Notes: generated from the sequence alone by a model not told the origin. A DNA stretch of 64,000 bases from Saccharobesus litoralis (GCF_003063625.1 NZ_CP026604.1:4194065-4258064); one strand, 5' to 3'; numbered from the stretch's first letter, positions 9,357-19,065 are shown. Translations and numbers: made by a program.

Positions 9357-10001
9357 ATGAGTAAACCTTCTATTGTTGTTCTTATTTCTGGTAGCGGGAC
9401 AAACTTACAAGCTATCATAGATGCATGTCAGAGCGGCGATATAGACGGCAACATTGTTGCCGTCGTTTCAAACAAGGCTGATGCCTATGGCTTGACGCGT
9501 GCTGATAATGCCAATATTCCTTCTGCCTGCCTGAGCCATAAAAATTTCGAAACTCGTGAACTTTATGACCAAGCACTAATCAAAGTAATAGATGAGTATC
9601 AACCTGACTTGGTCGTGTTAGCTGGCTTTATGCGTATATTAACAGCAGAGTTTGTCCAGCATTACACTGGCAAGATGATTAACATTCATCCATCACTTTT
9701 GCCAAAATATCAAGGCCTCAATACACATCAACGTGCGATAGATGCAAAAGATACCGAACATGGTGTGAGTGTGCATTTTGTGACAGAAGAGTTGGACGGT
9801 GGCCCAGTTATTTTGCAAGCTAAAGTGTCGATTGACGCACAAGACGATGCAGATAGCTTAGCGCAAAAGGTTCACAAGCAGGAATACATCATATATCCTA
9901 AAGTTATTAATTGGTTTTGTCAGGGACGCCTGTTAATGGCCAATGGAGCGGCATTACTTGACGGTAAGTCATTACCCGAACAAGGTTTTATTGATGCATA
10001 A
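9357..10001 (+). CDS. purN: Phosphoribosylglycinamide formyltransferase 1
   Basis: Transfers a formyl group from 10-formyl-tetrahydrofolate to GAR in purine biosynthesis. It is 214 residues. The phosphate-binding N-terminus reads VLISGSGTNLQAI, and the catalytic Asn/His region is present in INIHPSLLPKYQGLNTHQRA near residues 107-126, followed by GVSVHFVTEELDGGPVI with the conserved Asp. It is second in the purMN operon. The start of the following DUF3108 gene overlaps its last eight bases, indicating coupling. Confidence 0.96.
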   Translation: MSKPSIVVLISGSGTNLQAIIDACQSGDIDGNIVAVVSNKADAYGLTRADNANIPSACLSHKNFETRELYDQALIKVIDEYQPDLVVLAGFMRILTAEFVQHYTGKMINIHPSLLPKYQGLNTHQRAIDAKDTEHGVSVHFVTEELDGGPVILQAKVSIDAQDDADSLAQKVHKQEYIIYPKVINWFCQGRLLMANGAALLDGKSLPEQGFIDA

Positions 10002-10767
10002 ACGCGTTGTCTTTCCTCGCTTTTTGAATTGTTTATTGCTCAGCACTCTATTAAGTTGGAGTGCTTTTGCTGAAAAATCTGCACAGACAGTCATTAATTT
10101 AACAAATCATGCGCCGTCTGCCCTCACCCCATTTAACGCCAAATACTCGGTACACAGAGGCAACCTCACTCTAGGTAAAGTCAAACGCCAACTCACGCAA
10201 TTAAGTGATGACAAATTTGTTTTTTCTTATATGTCCGATCTGTCTTTTCTCATATTGTCGGATAAGCGCAAAGAGTCTGCAGAAATTCAACTTATCGACG
10301 GACAAATTCGCCCCATTAAATATCTCTACAAACGTGAAGGTACAGGAAGCAACAAACGCACGACTTTAAAATTTAATCATCAAACCCGCCATGTCTTTGA
10401 TGGTATAAAAGGTAAGCAAATCGAGTGCGATGAAACAATAGACTGGTACGATCAAATTAGTTACCAGCTCCAAATGAAACTCGATATTGAACAAGGTAAA
10501 AGCGATCTAACCTACTATTTAATCGATAGTAAAAAACGTGAAAAGCTTTACCAATTTGAAAAAGTCGCTGCTGAGCAGCTCGTCACGCCAGCTGGTACAT
10601 TTGATACCATTAAATTCGAACGGGTTTTAAGTAATAAATCTCGTTCAACTCAAGTATGGATAGCCCCTAAATTAGGTAATTTACTTGTGCGAGTTCGCCA
10701 AGAAAAAGAAGGCTCAGAGCAAGCGGATGCCATTCTTGAATCTGTGACCTTTAACGCAATCAATTAA
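9994..10767 (+). CDS. DUF3108 domain-containing exported protein
   Basis: Protein of 257 residues with an N-terminal signal peptide (FLNCLLLSTLLSWSAFAE) and a DUF3108-type mature domain predicted to be rich in beta strands (FNAKYSVHRGNLTLGKVKRQ near residue 45, then VWIAPKLGNLLVRVRQ near the end). Function is not established. The ATG at 9994 overlaps the purN stop, and an earlier in-frame start at 9943 would lie inside purN and add a non-signal-like extension, so I rejected it. DUF3108 proteins frequently follow purN in related bacteria, and the overlap suggests shared transcription. Confidence 0.85.
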   Translation: MHKRVVFPRFLNCLLLSTLLSWSAFAEKSAQTVINLTNHAPSALTPFNAKYSVHRGNLTLGKVKRQLTQLSDDKFVFSYMSDLSFLILSDKRKESAEIQLIDGQIRPIKYLYKREGTGSNKRTTLKFNHQTRHVFDGIKGKQIECDETIDWYDQISYQLQMKLDIEQGKSDLTYYLIDSKKREKLYQFEKVAAEQLVTPAGTFDTIKFERVLSNKSRSTQVWIAPKLGNLLVRVRQEKEGSEQADAILESVTFNAIN

Positions 10768-10864
10768 AATACAAGCTAGCATTAAAGAAACACACTAACA
10801 GACACTTGCAGCATTGCACATTTTGACATAAAGTAACTGGTACGACCACTGTTTAGGTGATGCC

Positions 10865-13324
10865 ATGTTCTACTTTATTTGGTTAATGTGTTTAGTATGC
10901 TTGTTTTGTTTACTGGCGTACCATCGTTCATCGCTAACTTCTTTCACTCTAGCCATCGCGATTTGGTTAACCGCGGGATCGCTGTTTGATATTGTTGGCC
11001 AGTTCAGTTGGTTTATCTTCTTAGTCATTGCCATCCCACTCAATATTAGCTCAGTTCGTCAGCATTTATTTAGCAAACCTGCATTTAAAATTTTCCGCAA
11101 AATCATGCCGGAAATGTCAAAAACCGAAAAAGAAGCGATTGATGCTGGTACTACATGGTGGGAAGCCGATTTGTTTCGCGGCGAACCTGATTGGCACAAA
11201 TTACACAACATACCTCAACCGCGCTTATCACCAGAAGAACAAGCTTTTTTAAATGGTCCGGTGGAAACCGTATGCAGCATGGTGTCGGATTGGGATACGA
11301 CCCATAAATATGCCGACCTAAGCCCTGAAGTTTGGCAATACCTTAAAGACAACAAATTTTTTGCATTGATCATTGAAAAAGAATACGGCGGGCTGGAGTT
11401 CTCAGCCTATGCACAAAGTTGTGTTCTACAAAAGCTAATGGGAACATCAACTGTTCTTGCTTCTACCGTTGGCGTGCCTAACTCATTAGGTCCAGCAGAA
11501 TTATTGCAACAATACGGTACCGAACAACAAAAAGAGCATTACTTACCTAAACTCGCATTAGGCTTGGAGATCCCTTGTTTCGCTTTAACTAGCCCAGAGG
11601 CTGGATCGGATGCTGGCGCCATTCCAGATTTTGGTATCGTTTGTCAGAAAGAAATTAACGGCGAACAGGTTTTAGGTATTAGCCTGACCTTCAATAAACG
11701 TTATATCACACTAGCTCCCGTTGCCACTGTGATTGGCTTAGCATTTAAGTTAAAAGATCCTTACCACCTCATTGGCGATAAAGAAGATATAGGTATTACT
11801 TGCGCATTGATCCCGCGAGACACAGAAGGATTAGAAATTGGTCGACGGCATTTTCCATTAAACGTCCCTTTTCAAAATGGGCCAATAAAAGGAGAAAATA
11901 TATTTGTGCCAATTGATACCATTATTGGTGGAGTCAATATGGCGGGCCAAGGTTGGCGAATGCTGGTTGAGTGTTTATCAGTTGGTCGCGCCATAACCTT
12001 ACCTTCTAACGCAACAGGCGGCGCAAAAGCCTTGTCTTTGGCTACTGGAGCCTATTCACGTATTCGTCGTCAATTTAAGTTACCAATAGGGAAAATGGAA
12101 GGCATAGAAGAGGCCCTAGCCCTTATAGGCGGTAATACTTATATGATGGATGCTACCGTAGAACTATCAACTGCTGGCATCGACTTAGGAGAAAAGCCCT
12201 CCGTTATTTCCGCAATTGCAAAATACCATTTAACCGAAAAAATGCGTGATGTGGTTAATGCTGCCATGGATGTTCATGGCGGCAAAGGCATTATGCTAGG
12301 CCCAAACAACTACTTAGGCCGTGGTTATCAAGGGGCGCCAGTTGCCATTACGGTAGAAGGTGCCAATATTCTAACCCGTAATATGATTATTTATGGCCAA
12401 GGAGCAATACGCTGCCACCCTTATGTCATCGCCGAAATGGAGTCACTTGCACTTAAAGATGAAACCGAAGCAATCAATGCCTTTGATGCAGCTATATGCG
12501 GCCATGTTGGTTACGTAATTAGTAACAATATTCGTAGTGTTTGGTTAAGTATCACCAATGCCATTTTTGCTGGCTCTCCGTATAACGATCCCACTAAAAC
12601 CTACTATCAGCAACTGACACGCTTTAGTGCTATTCTTGCGTTTCTATCTGACACCGCCATGATAACCTTGGGGGGTGCGCTTAAACGTCACGAACGAATT
12701 TCAGCTCGATTAGGCGATTTACTGAGTTATCAATACTTAGCAACTGCGACATTAAAACGCTATCAAGATGATGGCCGCCCAGAAGCCGACTTACCTCTAG
12801 TACAATGGGCAGTTGAAGACAGCTTGTTTAAAATGGAAAGTGCATTGCACGATCTTCTCAATAACTTCCCTGCCACTTGGTTACGCCGCCCTCTTAAAAT
12901 AATGTTAATGCCGTGGGGAAAAACCAATTCAAAACCAAGCGATGCCATTGAACATCAAATTGCCAAGCTTTTACAAGAGCCAAATGAATCACGAGACAGA
13001 TTAGGCAAAGGGCAATATGTAACGGCCAGTCCAAACAACTTATTTGGTGAGCTTGAAGCGGCCCTCAGATTGATTTTAAAAGCAGAGCCCATTTACGATC
13101 GAATATGTAAAGTGCTAGATCAAAAGTTCAGCTTTAGCCAATTACATGAAATGGCTGAAACAGGTTTGGAGCAAAATATTATTAATGAACACGAAGCTGA
13201 AATATTAAAACAAGCCGAGCAAGCTCGGTTAAAAGCGATAAATGTTGATGATTTTGATCCGTTAGAACTGGTGTCTGCCTGTGCAGCAGCCGAAATGAAA
13301 CAACAGAATACAGTAGCCGCCTAG
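10865..13324 (+). CDS. fadE: Acyl-CoA dehydrogenase FadE
   Basis: FAD enzyme performing the first step of fatty acid beta-oxidation, introducing a trans-2 double bond into acyl-CoA. The 819 residues match the large FadE type (E. coli 814). Two N-terminal hydrophobic segments (about residues 1-60) are followed by the acyl-CoA dehydrogenase core. This includes CFALTSPEAGSDAGAI near residue 240 (FAD/substrate loop) and the MDVHGGKGIMLGPNNYLGR stretch near residues 470-490, and a C-terminal DUF1974 extension typical of FadE follows. It is monocistronic by spacing, with 97 bp upstream. No FadR site was verified. Confidence 0.95.
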   Translation: MFYFIWLMCLVCLFCLLAYHRSSLTSFTLAIAIWLTAGSLFDIVGQFSWFIFLVIAIPLNISSVRQHLFSKPAFKIFRKIMPEMSKTEKEAIDAGTTWWEADLFRGEPDWHKLHNIPQPRLSPEEQAFLNGPVETVCSMVSDWDTTHKYADLSPEVWQYLKDNKFFALIIEKEYGGLEFSAYAQSCVLQKLMGTSTVLASTVGVPNSLGPAELLQQYGTEQQKEHYLPKLALGLEIPCFALTSPEAGSDAGAIPDFGIVCQKEINGEQVLGISLTFNKRYITLAPVATVIGLAFKLKDPYHLIGDKEDIGITCALIPRDTEGLEIGRRHFPLNVPFQNGPIKGENIFVPIDTIIGGVNMAGQGWRMLVECLSVGRAITLPSNATGGAKALSLATGAYSRIRRQFKLPIGKMEGIEEALALIGGNTYMMDATVELSTAGIDLGEKPSVISAIAKYHLTEKMRDVVNAAMDVHGGKGIMLGPNNYLGRGYQGAPVAITVEGANILTRNMIIYGQGAIRCHPYVIAEMESLALKDETEAINAFDAAICGHVGYVISNNIRSVWLSITNAIFAGSPYNDPTKTYYQQLTRFSAILAFLSDTAMITLGGALKRHERISARLGDLLSYQYLATATLKRYQDDGRPEADLPLVQWAVEDSLFKMESALHDLLNNFPATWLRRPLKIMLMPWGKTNSKPSDAIEHQIAKLLQEPNESRDRLGKGQYVTASPNNLFGELEAALRLILKAEPIYDRICKVLDQKFSFSQLHEMAETGLEQNIINEHEAEILKQAEQARLKAINVDDFDPLELVSACAAAEMKQQNTVAA

Positions 13325-13377
13325 CGCGGCTATCTCAATTGAAAATAAGTTAGTTTAAAGTGAATTATTTTAAATAA

Positions 13378-13890
13378 TTACCACATCAAATCATCAGGAA
13401 TTTGGAAATCTGCGTATGGATCATCCTCTTCCGCAATTTCAGCTTCTTTTACATTTATTAATGCAATAACTTCTGGCATGCGCTGCTTAATTTTTTCTGC
13501 AGCTCCTGCCGGTATTAATTTATAAACACCATCAAGCTCTGCAATTGCCAAAACACCGTTAGCAAGTTGTTTTTGTTGCTTGCTATCAACAACAATAACT
13601 TTAACTTTATTATCGACAGTAAAGCGATATTCCACTTCACCTTGAGCTAGCGCTACCTCGTTCATTAATATCAGTTGCTTAACTTGCGCAGCGAGCTCTT
13701 TAACGGCTTGCTCTTGTTGGATGACTTTATTAGCCTGAGCCGACTTTTCCATTTGGGCACTACGACTATCATCTACAGCTGCTTTAACTTCTTTTTTTAA
13801 TGTTCGAGACTTTTTGCTCGATTTTTTCGCTTTCTTTAGTTTTTTCTCATTAACCAAGCCAGCTTTTAATAATTGATCTTGTAAAGACAT
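13378..13890 (-). CDS. DUF2058 family protein (YaiL-like)
   Basis: Cytosolic protein of 170 residues. The N-terminus MSLQDQLLKAGLVNEKKLKK followed by a very Lys-rich helical or coiled-coil region (to about residue 80), then a small folded domain (YRFTVDNKVKVIVVD to the end), is characteristic of the DUF2058/YaiL family described as nucleoprotein or polysome-associated in E. coli. It is convergent with fadE and upstream-divergent from xthA. Confidence 0.88.
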   Translation of the reverse strand: MSLQDQLLKAGLVNEKKLKKAKKSSKKSRTLKKEVKAAVDDSRSAQMEKSAQANKVIQQEQAVKELAAQVKQLILMNEVALAQGEVEYRFTVDNKVKVIVVDSKQQKQLANGVLAIAELDGVYKLIPAGAAEKIKQRMPEVIALINVKEAEIAEEDDPYADFQIPDDLMW

Positions 13891-14039
13891 AATTGTGATA
13901 TTTAACTAAATTACATGCGATGATTTTGCGTAATATCAACTAACAATTCAATCAAAAAATACTGCAAATATGAATACCACTAGGCGCAAAAACGCCACAA
14001 TGTTAGACTGACCGCAATTTTAGTAACTCGACAGACAAC

Positions 14040-14852
14040 ATGAAAATAATTTCATTCAATATCAATGGCCTGCGCGCGCGTATTCACCAATTAAAAGCAA
14101 TATTAGACAAACATCAACCTGATGTTATTGGCTTACAAGAAATAAAAGTTCATGACGAAGCTTTTCCTTTAGAAGATGTTCAAGCATTGGGTTATCACGT
14201 TGAGTATTTTGGTCAAAAAGCTCATTACGGTGTCGCTATGCTTAGCAAAAAAGCACCATTAAGCATTCAAAAAGGCTTTAAAACCGATGGTGAAGACATG
14301 CAACGCCGTATGATCATTGGCACCTACGACGATGGAAATGGCGGTCAAGTTACTGTATTTAATGGATATTTCCCACAAGGGGAAAACATTAACCACGAAA
14401 CCAAATTTCCGTATAAACGCCAATTTTATCAAGACTTAATGACAGAGTTGAATGAACACTACACCCCAGAGCAACAAATTGTTGTAATGGGTGACTTCAA
14501 TATTTCACCGACGGATCTTGATATAGGTATTGGCGACAATAATGCTAAGCGTTGGCTAAAAACCGGCAAATGCAGCTTTCAACCTGAAGAGCGTGAATGG
14601 TTTGGCAAATTACTCGATTGGGGATTCATTGATACGTTTCGTGTGATTAACCCAGAAGAAAAACAGCGCTACAGCTGGTTTGATTATCGTTCAAAAGGGT
14701 TCGATGACAACCGTGGTTTAAGAATAGACACCCTACTCGCCACAAAATCATTAGCCGATAAAACAGTTGAAAGCGACGTTGATTATGAATTGCGCGGCAT
14801 AGAAAAACCTTCTGATCATGCGCCAGTATGGTCTACATTTAATATAGGTTAA
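14040..14852 (+). CDS. xthA: Exodeoxyribonuclease III
   Basis: Class II AP endonuclease and 3'-5' exonuclease of base-excision repair. At 270 residues it fits the family (E. coli 268). Metal and catalytic motifs are visible: FNINGLRAR near residue 6, GLQEIKV with the metal-binding Glu near residue 34, [13 protein letters not shown] near residue 152 and the terminal SDHAPVWS with the catalytic His. The ECF-type permease gene begins 18 bp downstream and may be co-transcribed. Confidence 0.96.
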   Translation: MKIISFNINGLRARIHQLKAILDKHQPDVIGLQEIKVHDEAFPLEDVQALGYHVEYFGQKAHYGVAMLSKKAPLSIQKGFKTDGEDMQRRMIIGTYDDGNGGQVTVFNGYFPQGENINHETKFPYKRQFYQDLMTELNEHYTPEQQIVVMGDFNISPTDLDIGIGDNNAKRWLKTGKCSFQPEEREWFGKLLDWGFIDTFRVINPEEKQRYSWFDYRSKGFDDNRGLRIDTLLATKSLADKTVESDVDYELRGIEKPSDHAPVWSTFNIG

Positions 14853-14870
14853 TTAAAAAACGACGCTCCT

Positions 14871-15506
14871 ATGTGGTTGATCCTATCGGTTTGTGCCTTT
14901 GTACTGTTGTGCTTTATTAGTTACGACAAAAAAGACTATACAGTTTTGCTAACCGATAGGAGCAAACAACACCTCATCTTTGGCTTAATGGCGGCCTTAA
15001 CATTTTTATGGTCAATTCAAACCGGTATTTATGAAGGGTTGTCTGTTTACTTTCTCGGTATAACCCTAACATCTCTGCTACTGGGTAGTCATCTCGCCCT
15101 GATTTGTACATTTTGCGCTTATCTGCTCTCTAGCCTATACGTGGGTGACTCGTTATACAATATCGCCTTGGGCTTATTTCCTAAAGTGGGTTTGCCGGTT
15201 TTCGCTAGCTATCTTGTCTACGCTTGGGCATATCACCACCTTCCTCGGCATTTTATTATTTATACTTTTGTATGCGGCTTTTTTACCGGAGCCTTAAGCA
15301 TTGCCAGTATGATGCTAGGTAATGCCCTGTTTCTTTGGCTTGATAATCAATTTTCATGGCCAATTTTACTAGATAACTACATTATCTTAACGCCTCTAAT
15401 GCTGTTTCCAGAAGCTATGCTAAATGGCATGTGCATCACAATTGCCGTTGTCTATCTGCCCAACTGGGTACGCACATTTTATGACAGCGAGTACCTTGAT
15501 AAGTAA
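14871..15506 (+). CDS. Energy-coupling factor-type ABC transporter permease (CbiM-like)
   Basis: Integral membrane protein of 211 residues with about six hydrophobic segments, resembling the CbiM-type substrate component for cobalt or nickel uptake. The usual N-terminal His-rich metal motif of CbiM is not evident, so the substrate is uncertain. No ATPase (CbiO) or transmembrane partner (CbiQ) gene is adjacent. It follows xthA by 18 bp on the same strand, an arrangement I associate with Alteromonadales relatives. The assignment rests on overall pattern (VYFLGITLTSLLLGSHLALI and FPEAMLNGMCITIAVVYLP) rather than diagnostic residues. Confidence 0.7.
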   Translation: MWLILSVCAFVLLCFISYDKKDYTVLLTDRSKQHLIFGLMAALTFLWSIQTGIYEGLSVYFLGITLTSLLLGSHLALICTFCAYLLSSLYVGDSLYNIALGLFPKVGLPVFASYLVYAWAYHHLPRHFIIYTFVCGFFTGALSIASMMLGNALFLWLDNQFSWPILLDNYIILTPLMLFPEAMLNGMCITIAVVYLPNWVRTFYDSEYLDK

Positions 15507-15540
15507 GTCGCCAACGACTCTTTACTTGCCATAACCAACC

Positions 15541-15634
15541 TTCCTGTAGGCAAGCATTTATGCTTGCAATCCGTGAAAATTAAACCCTTGTAGGCGAGCA
15601 TTTATGCTTCCAATCCGTGAAAATTAAACCCTTG
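15541..15634. repeat. 46-bp hairpin repeat, two units, intron-proximal side
   Basis: Two tandem units in which a hairpin core (perfect GCAAGCATTTATGCTTGC at 15550-15567, slightly degenerate in the second unit) is followed by the linker AATCCGTGAAAATTAAACCC. The same core occurs in at least five other intergenic places in this window. The array is interrupted by the group II intron at 15634/15635 and resumes at 17496. Confidence 0.85.
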
Positions 15635-15708
15635 GTCGAGTAGGCCGAGGGAGCTTCCCCCTCAGCCTCTCACAGATCCGTACGTGAACCTCTCAATTCA
15701 TACGGCTC
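15635..15708 (-). ncRNA. Group II intron domains V and VI
   Basis: Domain V at 15675-15708 is a 34-nt hairpin starting GAGCCGTATG with a GAGA tetraloop and ending CACGTACGGATC. The catalytic AGC triad and the 2-nt CG bulge are present. Domain VI follows (15635-15674), a GC-rich hairpin with a bulged adenosine seven positions from the 3' end. Confidence 0.88.
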
Positions 15709-15723
15709 CTCTCGTTTCACCAT

Positions 15724-16959
15724 TTACGGCCTGCAACCAAATTGCCAATGAGAAAATAGATACGGTTGTGTATTACACACCCTTTGCATCCATTTTCTTG
15801 CTCTTTGGTAACTGAATTTCAGCCGTTTGTATTTCTTCTTCGCCCATTTCAACAATTTAAGGTTTATCCAAGACATAAGTGGCCTTAATGCTGTTTTCCA
15901 AAACCGACTGAAGTAATTTATCCACCCGCTTATCATCGGATTAAGCTTATACGCCAACTCTTGTATCGTTAACCCCGTTTGCTTATGTAGCTTGAGCGCT
16001 TTAACTTTCTCTCTAATTTTCTGTTTCGCTTTAGGGCTAATAGCAGGTGTAAAGCCAACAAACATGCGACCCCACCGATTCCTTACTAACCTTGGCCTGA
16101 AACAGTAACTAAGAAAATCAAAGCTAATGACTTCATGTGCTTCTTGTCTACCTTCATCAAAGCAGTAAACCAGTTTAGTTTTCTCTGGATGACATTCTAG
16201 ACAACAATCTAACATGCGTTGCTCAATAGCTTGCTTTAACGCCTTTGCTTCTTGCTCACTACGACAGTGAACCACTGCATCATCCGCATAGCGTGCAAAT
16301 TGAACATGTGGATGTTCTCTTCGCAACCATTTGTCGAATGCGTAGTGTAAAAACAAATTGGCTAGCAATGGGCTTATCACGCCTCCTTGTGGTGTTCCTT
16401 TCGTTCGCTCTATTATCTGACCATCCGAGGTTTCCATTGGCGCTTTAAGCCAACGTTCGATATAGAGTAATACCCATGGGTTATTGGTATGTTTGCGTAA
16501 CGCTTTGCCCAATAACACCCAGTCCAAGTTATCAAAGAAGCCTTTGATATCTAAATCAATCACCCAGTCGTATCGCCAACACCGCTGGCGCGTTATCGCT
16601 AATGCATCATGTGCACTGCGATTAGGTCTGTAACCATAAGAATCATTATCGAATACCGATTCTAATTCAGGCTCCAACTCCATCTTGACGACCATCTGTG
16701 CAACTCGGTCTGATACCGTGGGTATGCCTAGTACTCGAACGCCCTTATCCTTAGGGATTTCGACACGCTTCACCGTCGGTGGAAAATAGCTGCCCGATGA
16801 CATTCGATTCCATATCTTGTACAGGTTCTTCTTCAAGTCCTGTTCAAAATCACTCATCGATTGCTCATCAATTCCTGCCGCTCCACCGTTGGCTCTTACA
16901 CGTAACCAGGCTTCATAAACTGTCCATTTCGAAATACTAAATGGTTTTGCTGAATTCAA
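15724..16959 (-). CDS. Group II intron-encoded reverse transcriptase/maturase
   Basis: Intron-encoded protein of 411 residues that helps splice the intron RNA and reverse-transcribes it during retromobility. RT blocks are evident: GGAAGIDEQSM near residue 25, RVLGIPTVSDRVAQ near residue 80, SYGYRPNRSAHDA near residue 107, GTPQGGVISPLLANLF near residue 190 and the active-site FARYADDAVVH near residue 220. The maturase X domain follows (AYKLNPMISGWINYFSRFWK). There is no C-terminal HNH endonuclease domain, as in class C and some other short intron proteins. The open reading frame and YADD box are intact, so the element may still be active. Confidence 0.93.
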   Translation of the reverse strand: MNSAKPFSISKWTVYEAWLRVRANGGAAGIDEQSMSDFEQDLKKNLYKIWNRMSSGSYFPPTVKRVEIPKDKGVRVLGIPTVSDRVAQMVVKMELEPELESVFDNDSYGYRPNRSAHDALAITRQRCWRYDWVIDLDIKGFFDNLDWVLLGKALRKHTNNPWVLLYIERWLKAPMETSDGQIIERTKGTPQGGVISPLLANLFLHYAFDKWLRREHPHVQFARYADDAVVHCRSEQEAKALKQAIEQRMLDCCLECHPEKTKLVYCFDEGRQEAHEVISFDFLSYCFRPRLVRNRWGRMFVGFTPAISPKAKQKIREKVKALKLHKQTGLTIQELAYKLNPMISGWINYFSRFWKTALRPLMSWINLKLLKWAKKKYKRLKFSYQRARKWMQRVCNTQPYLFSHWQFGCRP

Positions 16960-17495
16960 TCATTCCTCCTGCTGCAGCAGTTGATGAAAGTTTCATTTAA
17001 AACGAGGCAATCCCTTCGCTAGATAACCATTACAGCTATCATCATCACTACTACGAATTGCTCCGCCCCAGTGCTTTGCATTCAGACTTGGCTCTCATGG
17101 GGTTTCCATTCGAGGATATCTGTTAACATCAAAACGACTGGTTCTTACGTTCCATATAAAACCCCGAGTTAAATTCACGTCAGCTCTTTGCCGGCTCCCG
17201 CTTAGTTGGTAATCAGGTTGCCTCTAAGCTCTTCCCAAACTCCACCCAGTAGCTTGGTTTCGGGATGCAACGGTTAAATATTTCGACACCTACGCTGTTC
17301 GTCTCTTTAACTCACACCTGACAAATCATTGTGTTTGCCTTTCCCTTATCGCTCACGACAGTGACTCTTAACCAATGCCGCATAAGGTGGTTTCCACCTG
17401 CACCTGAATGCCGATGGGATGGGCCAAACCATCATGTTTTATATAGTTGCGTTACCTTCCAGCCTTCCTTGTACTGTTGGTAACTCGTAACACAC

Positions 17496-17542
17496 TAGGT
17501 GAACATTTATGTTTGCAATCCATGAAAATTAAACCCTCGATA
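17496..17542. repeat. 46-bp hairpin repeat, intron-distal side
   Basis: Continuation of the repeat array split by the intron. The hairpin part on the minus strand is AACAT-AA-ATGTT followed by CACCTA and the intron. The linker AATCCATGAAAATTAAACCC matches the linker of the units at 15541-15634 except for one base. Confidence 0.85.
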
Positions 17543-18290
17543 GCAAGACCGAAGTATCACCAATAAGACAAATTATTTATCAGATTTAACTGGATATACA
17601 CCCGCAGCATGCGACGCTAAATAATGGCTTTATTTTTAGTTAATACGCTTGGTTAGCTTAGCACACCACCGCCACACAAAATGCATGTTGGGTACTTAAT
17701 TTTAGACTAACAGTCCCATATTAAAGTAAAGCTAACGTATGAATTAAGAAATAAAGTAAGTATTCAGTATCTCAAGCTGTGGACTTTTTATAACACAATG
17801 AGTCTTATTAAAGGCGAGATTGACTTACAAGCCTCTACTTTGGGTGCTTGCATGGATATTAGTATTTAGAATTTGTCGGGTGAAAATTCTATAGTCTTGC
17901 ACTCTTAGCAAGAGAAGTTTGCAGGCTCTACAAGCATAAATGCTCGCCCACATAAACTTGATATTCCACAACGGTTATTTGCAACAAAAGCCGGTGTATT
18001 AATGAGCTTATTCAAAGTTATTAAACGATTTATGGCTTATCAATTTCATTACGCTGAATAGTTACGAAATAAAAATGAAGAATAAACAGAAACGTTTAAA
18101 AAGTGGATATTAGGTTCATATCTATAGTCAAAGCGATCAGGTTTTAGGGGAAGCCGTCAAGCTTCGAGACCCCATGAGCATATGCTCTATTATGTGATTG
18201 GGGCGAGTAAGCGCTGACAATGAACCATAAAGCCTGAGCGAGAAGACTATAAACAAGGTGGAAACAACAAGCACCAAAAATGAAGAAGTT
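17543..18290. other. 748-bp intergenic stretch with repeat copies
   Basis: No credible gene. It contains one solitary copy of the hairpin repeat at 17917-17957 (core CAAGCATAAATGCTCGCCCA). At 18122-18154 there is a motif CTATAGTCAAAGC followed by GTTTTAGGGG, shared with 22373-22405 and partly 34600-34623. A perfect palindrome GAGCATATGCTC lies at 18175-18186. Short open frames here show no family features. Confidence 0.6.
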
Positions 18291-18737
18291 TTATAAAAAA
18301 TCGCGACTAAAGGCGCTATCAAGTTTTTTGTAGGCTTGATTCAATAATCTAGCCAGCTCAAAATAACGAGGCTTAGCTTGATTGTATCTAACTTCTACAC
18401 CTTCAATCGCTAACTTGGTTTCTAGCTCTTTAAACCAATTGAGTAAGTTAAGCGGTAAGGTTTGATTAGCACGGTTACCCAACCAAATATAACCTTGAAT
18501 TGGCATGCTAATAATTAATAAAGATGTCGCCAGTGCTTGTGGGATATATTCACTACCCAAATAACTGTATTGCAAAACAAAACTCAATAATGCAACCACA
18601 GGCAAGACTAATAACGCAAATTGGGTCGCTTTAATCACGCGACATTCAGGAAATAAACTATAAAGCTCACGCTTTACAGGCCATTCATTAATGTATTCGC
18701 GTCCATTTTGAATAGTATCTATCAATGATTTTTTCAT
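18291..18737 (-). CDS. yfbV: YfbV family membrane protein (UPF0208)
   Basis: Inner-membrane protein which in E. coli acts with MatP-related processes to insulate the Ter macrodomain; the role here is inferred from the family. From the ATG at 18737 the product has 148 residues (E. coli 151). Two hydrophobic segments lie near residues 40-85. Family-specific stretches include EWPVKRELYSLFPECRVIKA near residue 16, SMPIQGYIWLGNRA near residue 78 and LLNQAYKKLDSAF near the end. An earlier in-frame ATG at 18791 would add 18 residues absent from the family; the chosen start has GGAG eight bases upstream. Unlike in E. coli it is not beside ackA-pta. Confidence 0.88.
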   Translation of the reverse strand: MKKSLIDTIQNGREYINEWPVKRELYSLFPECRVIKATQFALLVLPVVALLSFVLQYSYLGSEYIPQALATSLLIISMPIQGYIWLGNRANQTLPLNLLNWFKELETKLAIEGVEVRYNQAKPRYFELARLLNQAYKKLDSAFSRDFL

Positions 18738-19065
18738 TACAAACTCCAAAAATCTGACAGTGACTCTATCTGGCTTTGAGACAAGATTCAAACACTAGTT
18801 TGTCTTAACCTCGATATACGAATAGCAAAACAATGGAACTAACCATTTTGTGGTATGACGGTGTCACTTATATCAGGGAGAACAAAATTAGTTTAATAGC
18901 TTTGCACTACAATTTTATTGTCGGCCATAAACCACGAAAACAAAAGGGACAGAATGAAAAAATACGACGAAATAAGTCAATAAAACAGACATATTGCGCA
19001 AATTTCAAATTATGACTAAAAATGATAGATATTCTTCAATAAATAATCGCTTATCCCCTAAAAGC
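18738..19065. other. Intergenic stretch without supported gene
   Basis: About 330 bp between yfbV and the peroxiredoxin terminator. A 60-codon open frame on the plus strand (18833-19015) has no recognisable features or ribosome-binding site. The yfbV promoter must lie at its left end. I see nothing else. Confidence 0.5.

Larger units (their letters stand above)
15635..17495 (-). mobile_element. Group II intron (1861 bp) with reverse transcriptase
   Basis: Retroelement read on the minus strand. The 5' end at 17495 starts GTGTG, fitting the GUGYG consensus. The 3' end at 15635 reads CTCGAC, fitting the terminal AY rule, with a bulged A seven bases from the end (15641) as candidate branch point. 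Domain V is recognisable at 15675-15708. The RT gene occupies the domain IV position, and about 535 bp upstream of it would hold domains I-III. Removing 15635-17495 joins CACCTA to CAAGGG and exactly restores a unit of the flanking 46-bp repeat, which fixes both boundaries. The insertion point just past a small hairpin fits class C behaviour, but the class was not proven. Confidence 0.92.

Noticed and set aside
9943..9993. Upstream start for the DUF3108 gene
   Set aside because: It would lie inside purN and displace the signal peptide from the N-terminus.
18833..19015. 60-codon plus-strand frame between yfbV and the peroxiredoxin gene
   Set aside because: No ribosome-binding site, no recognisable composition or family, not needed to explain the spacing.
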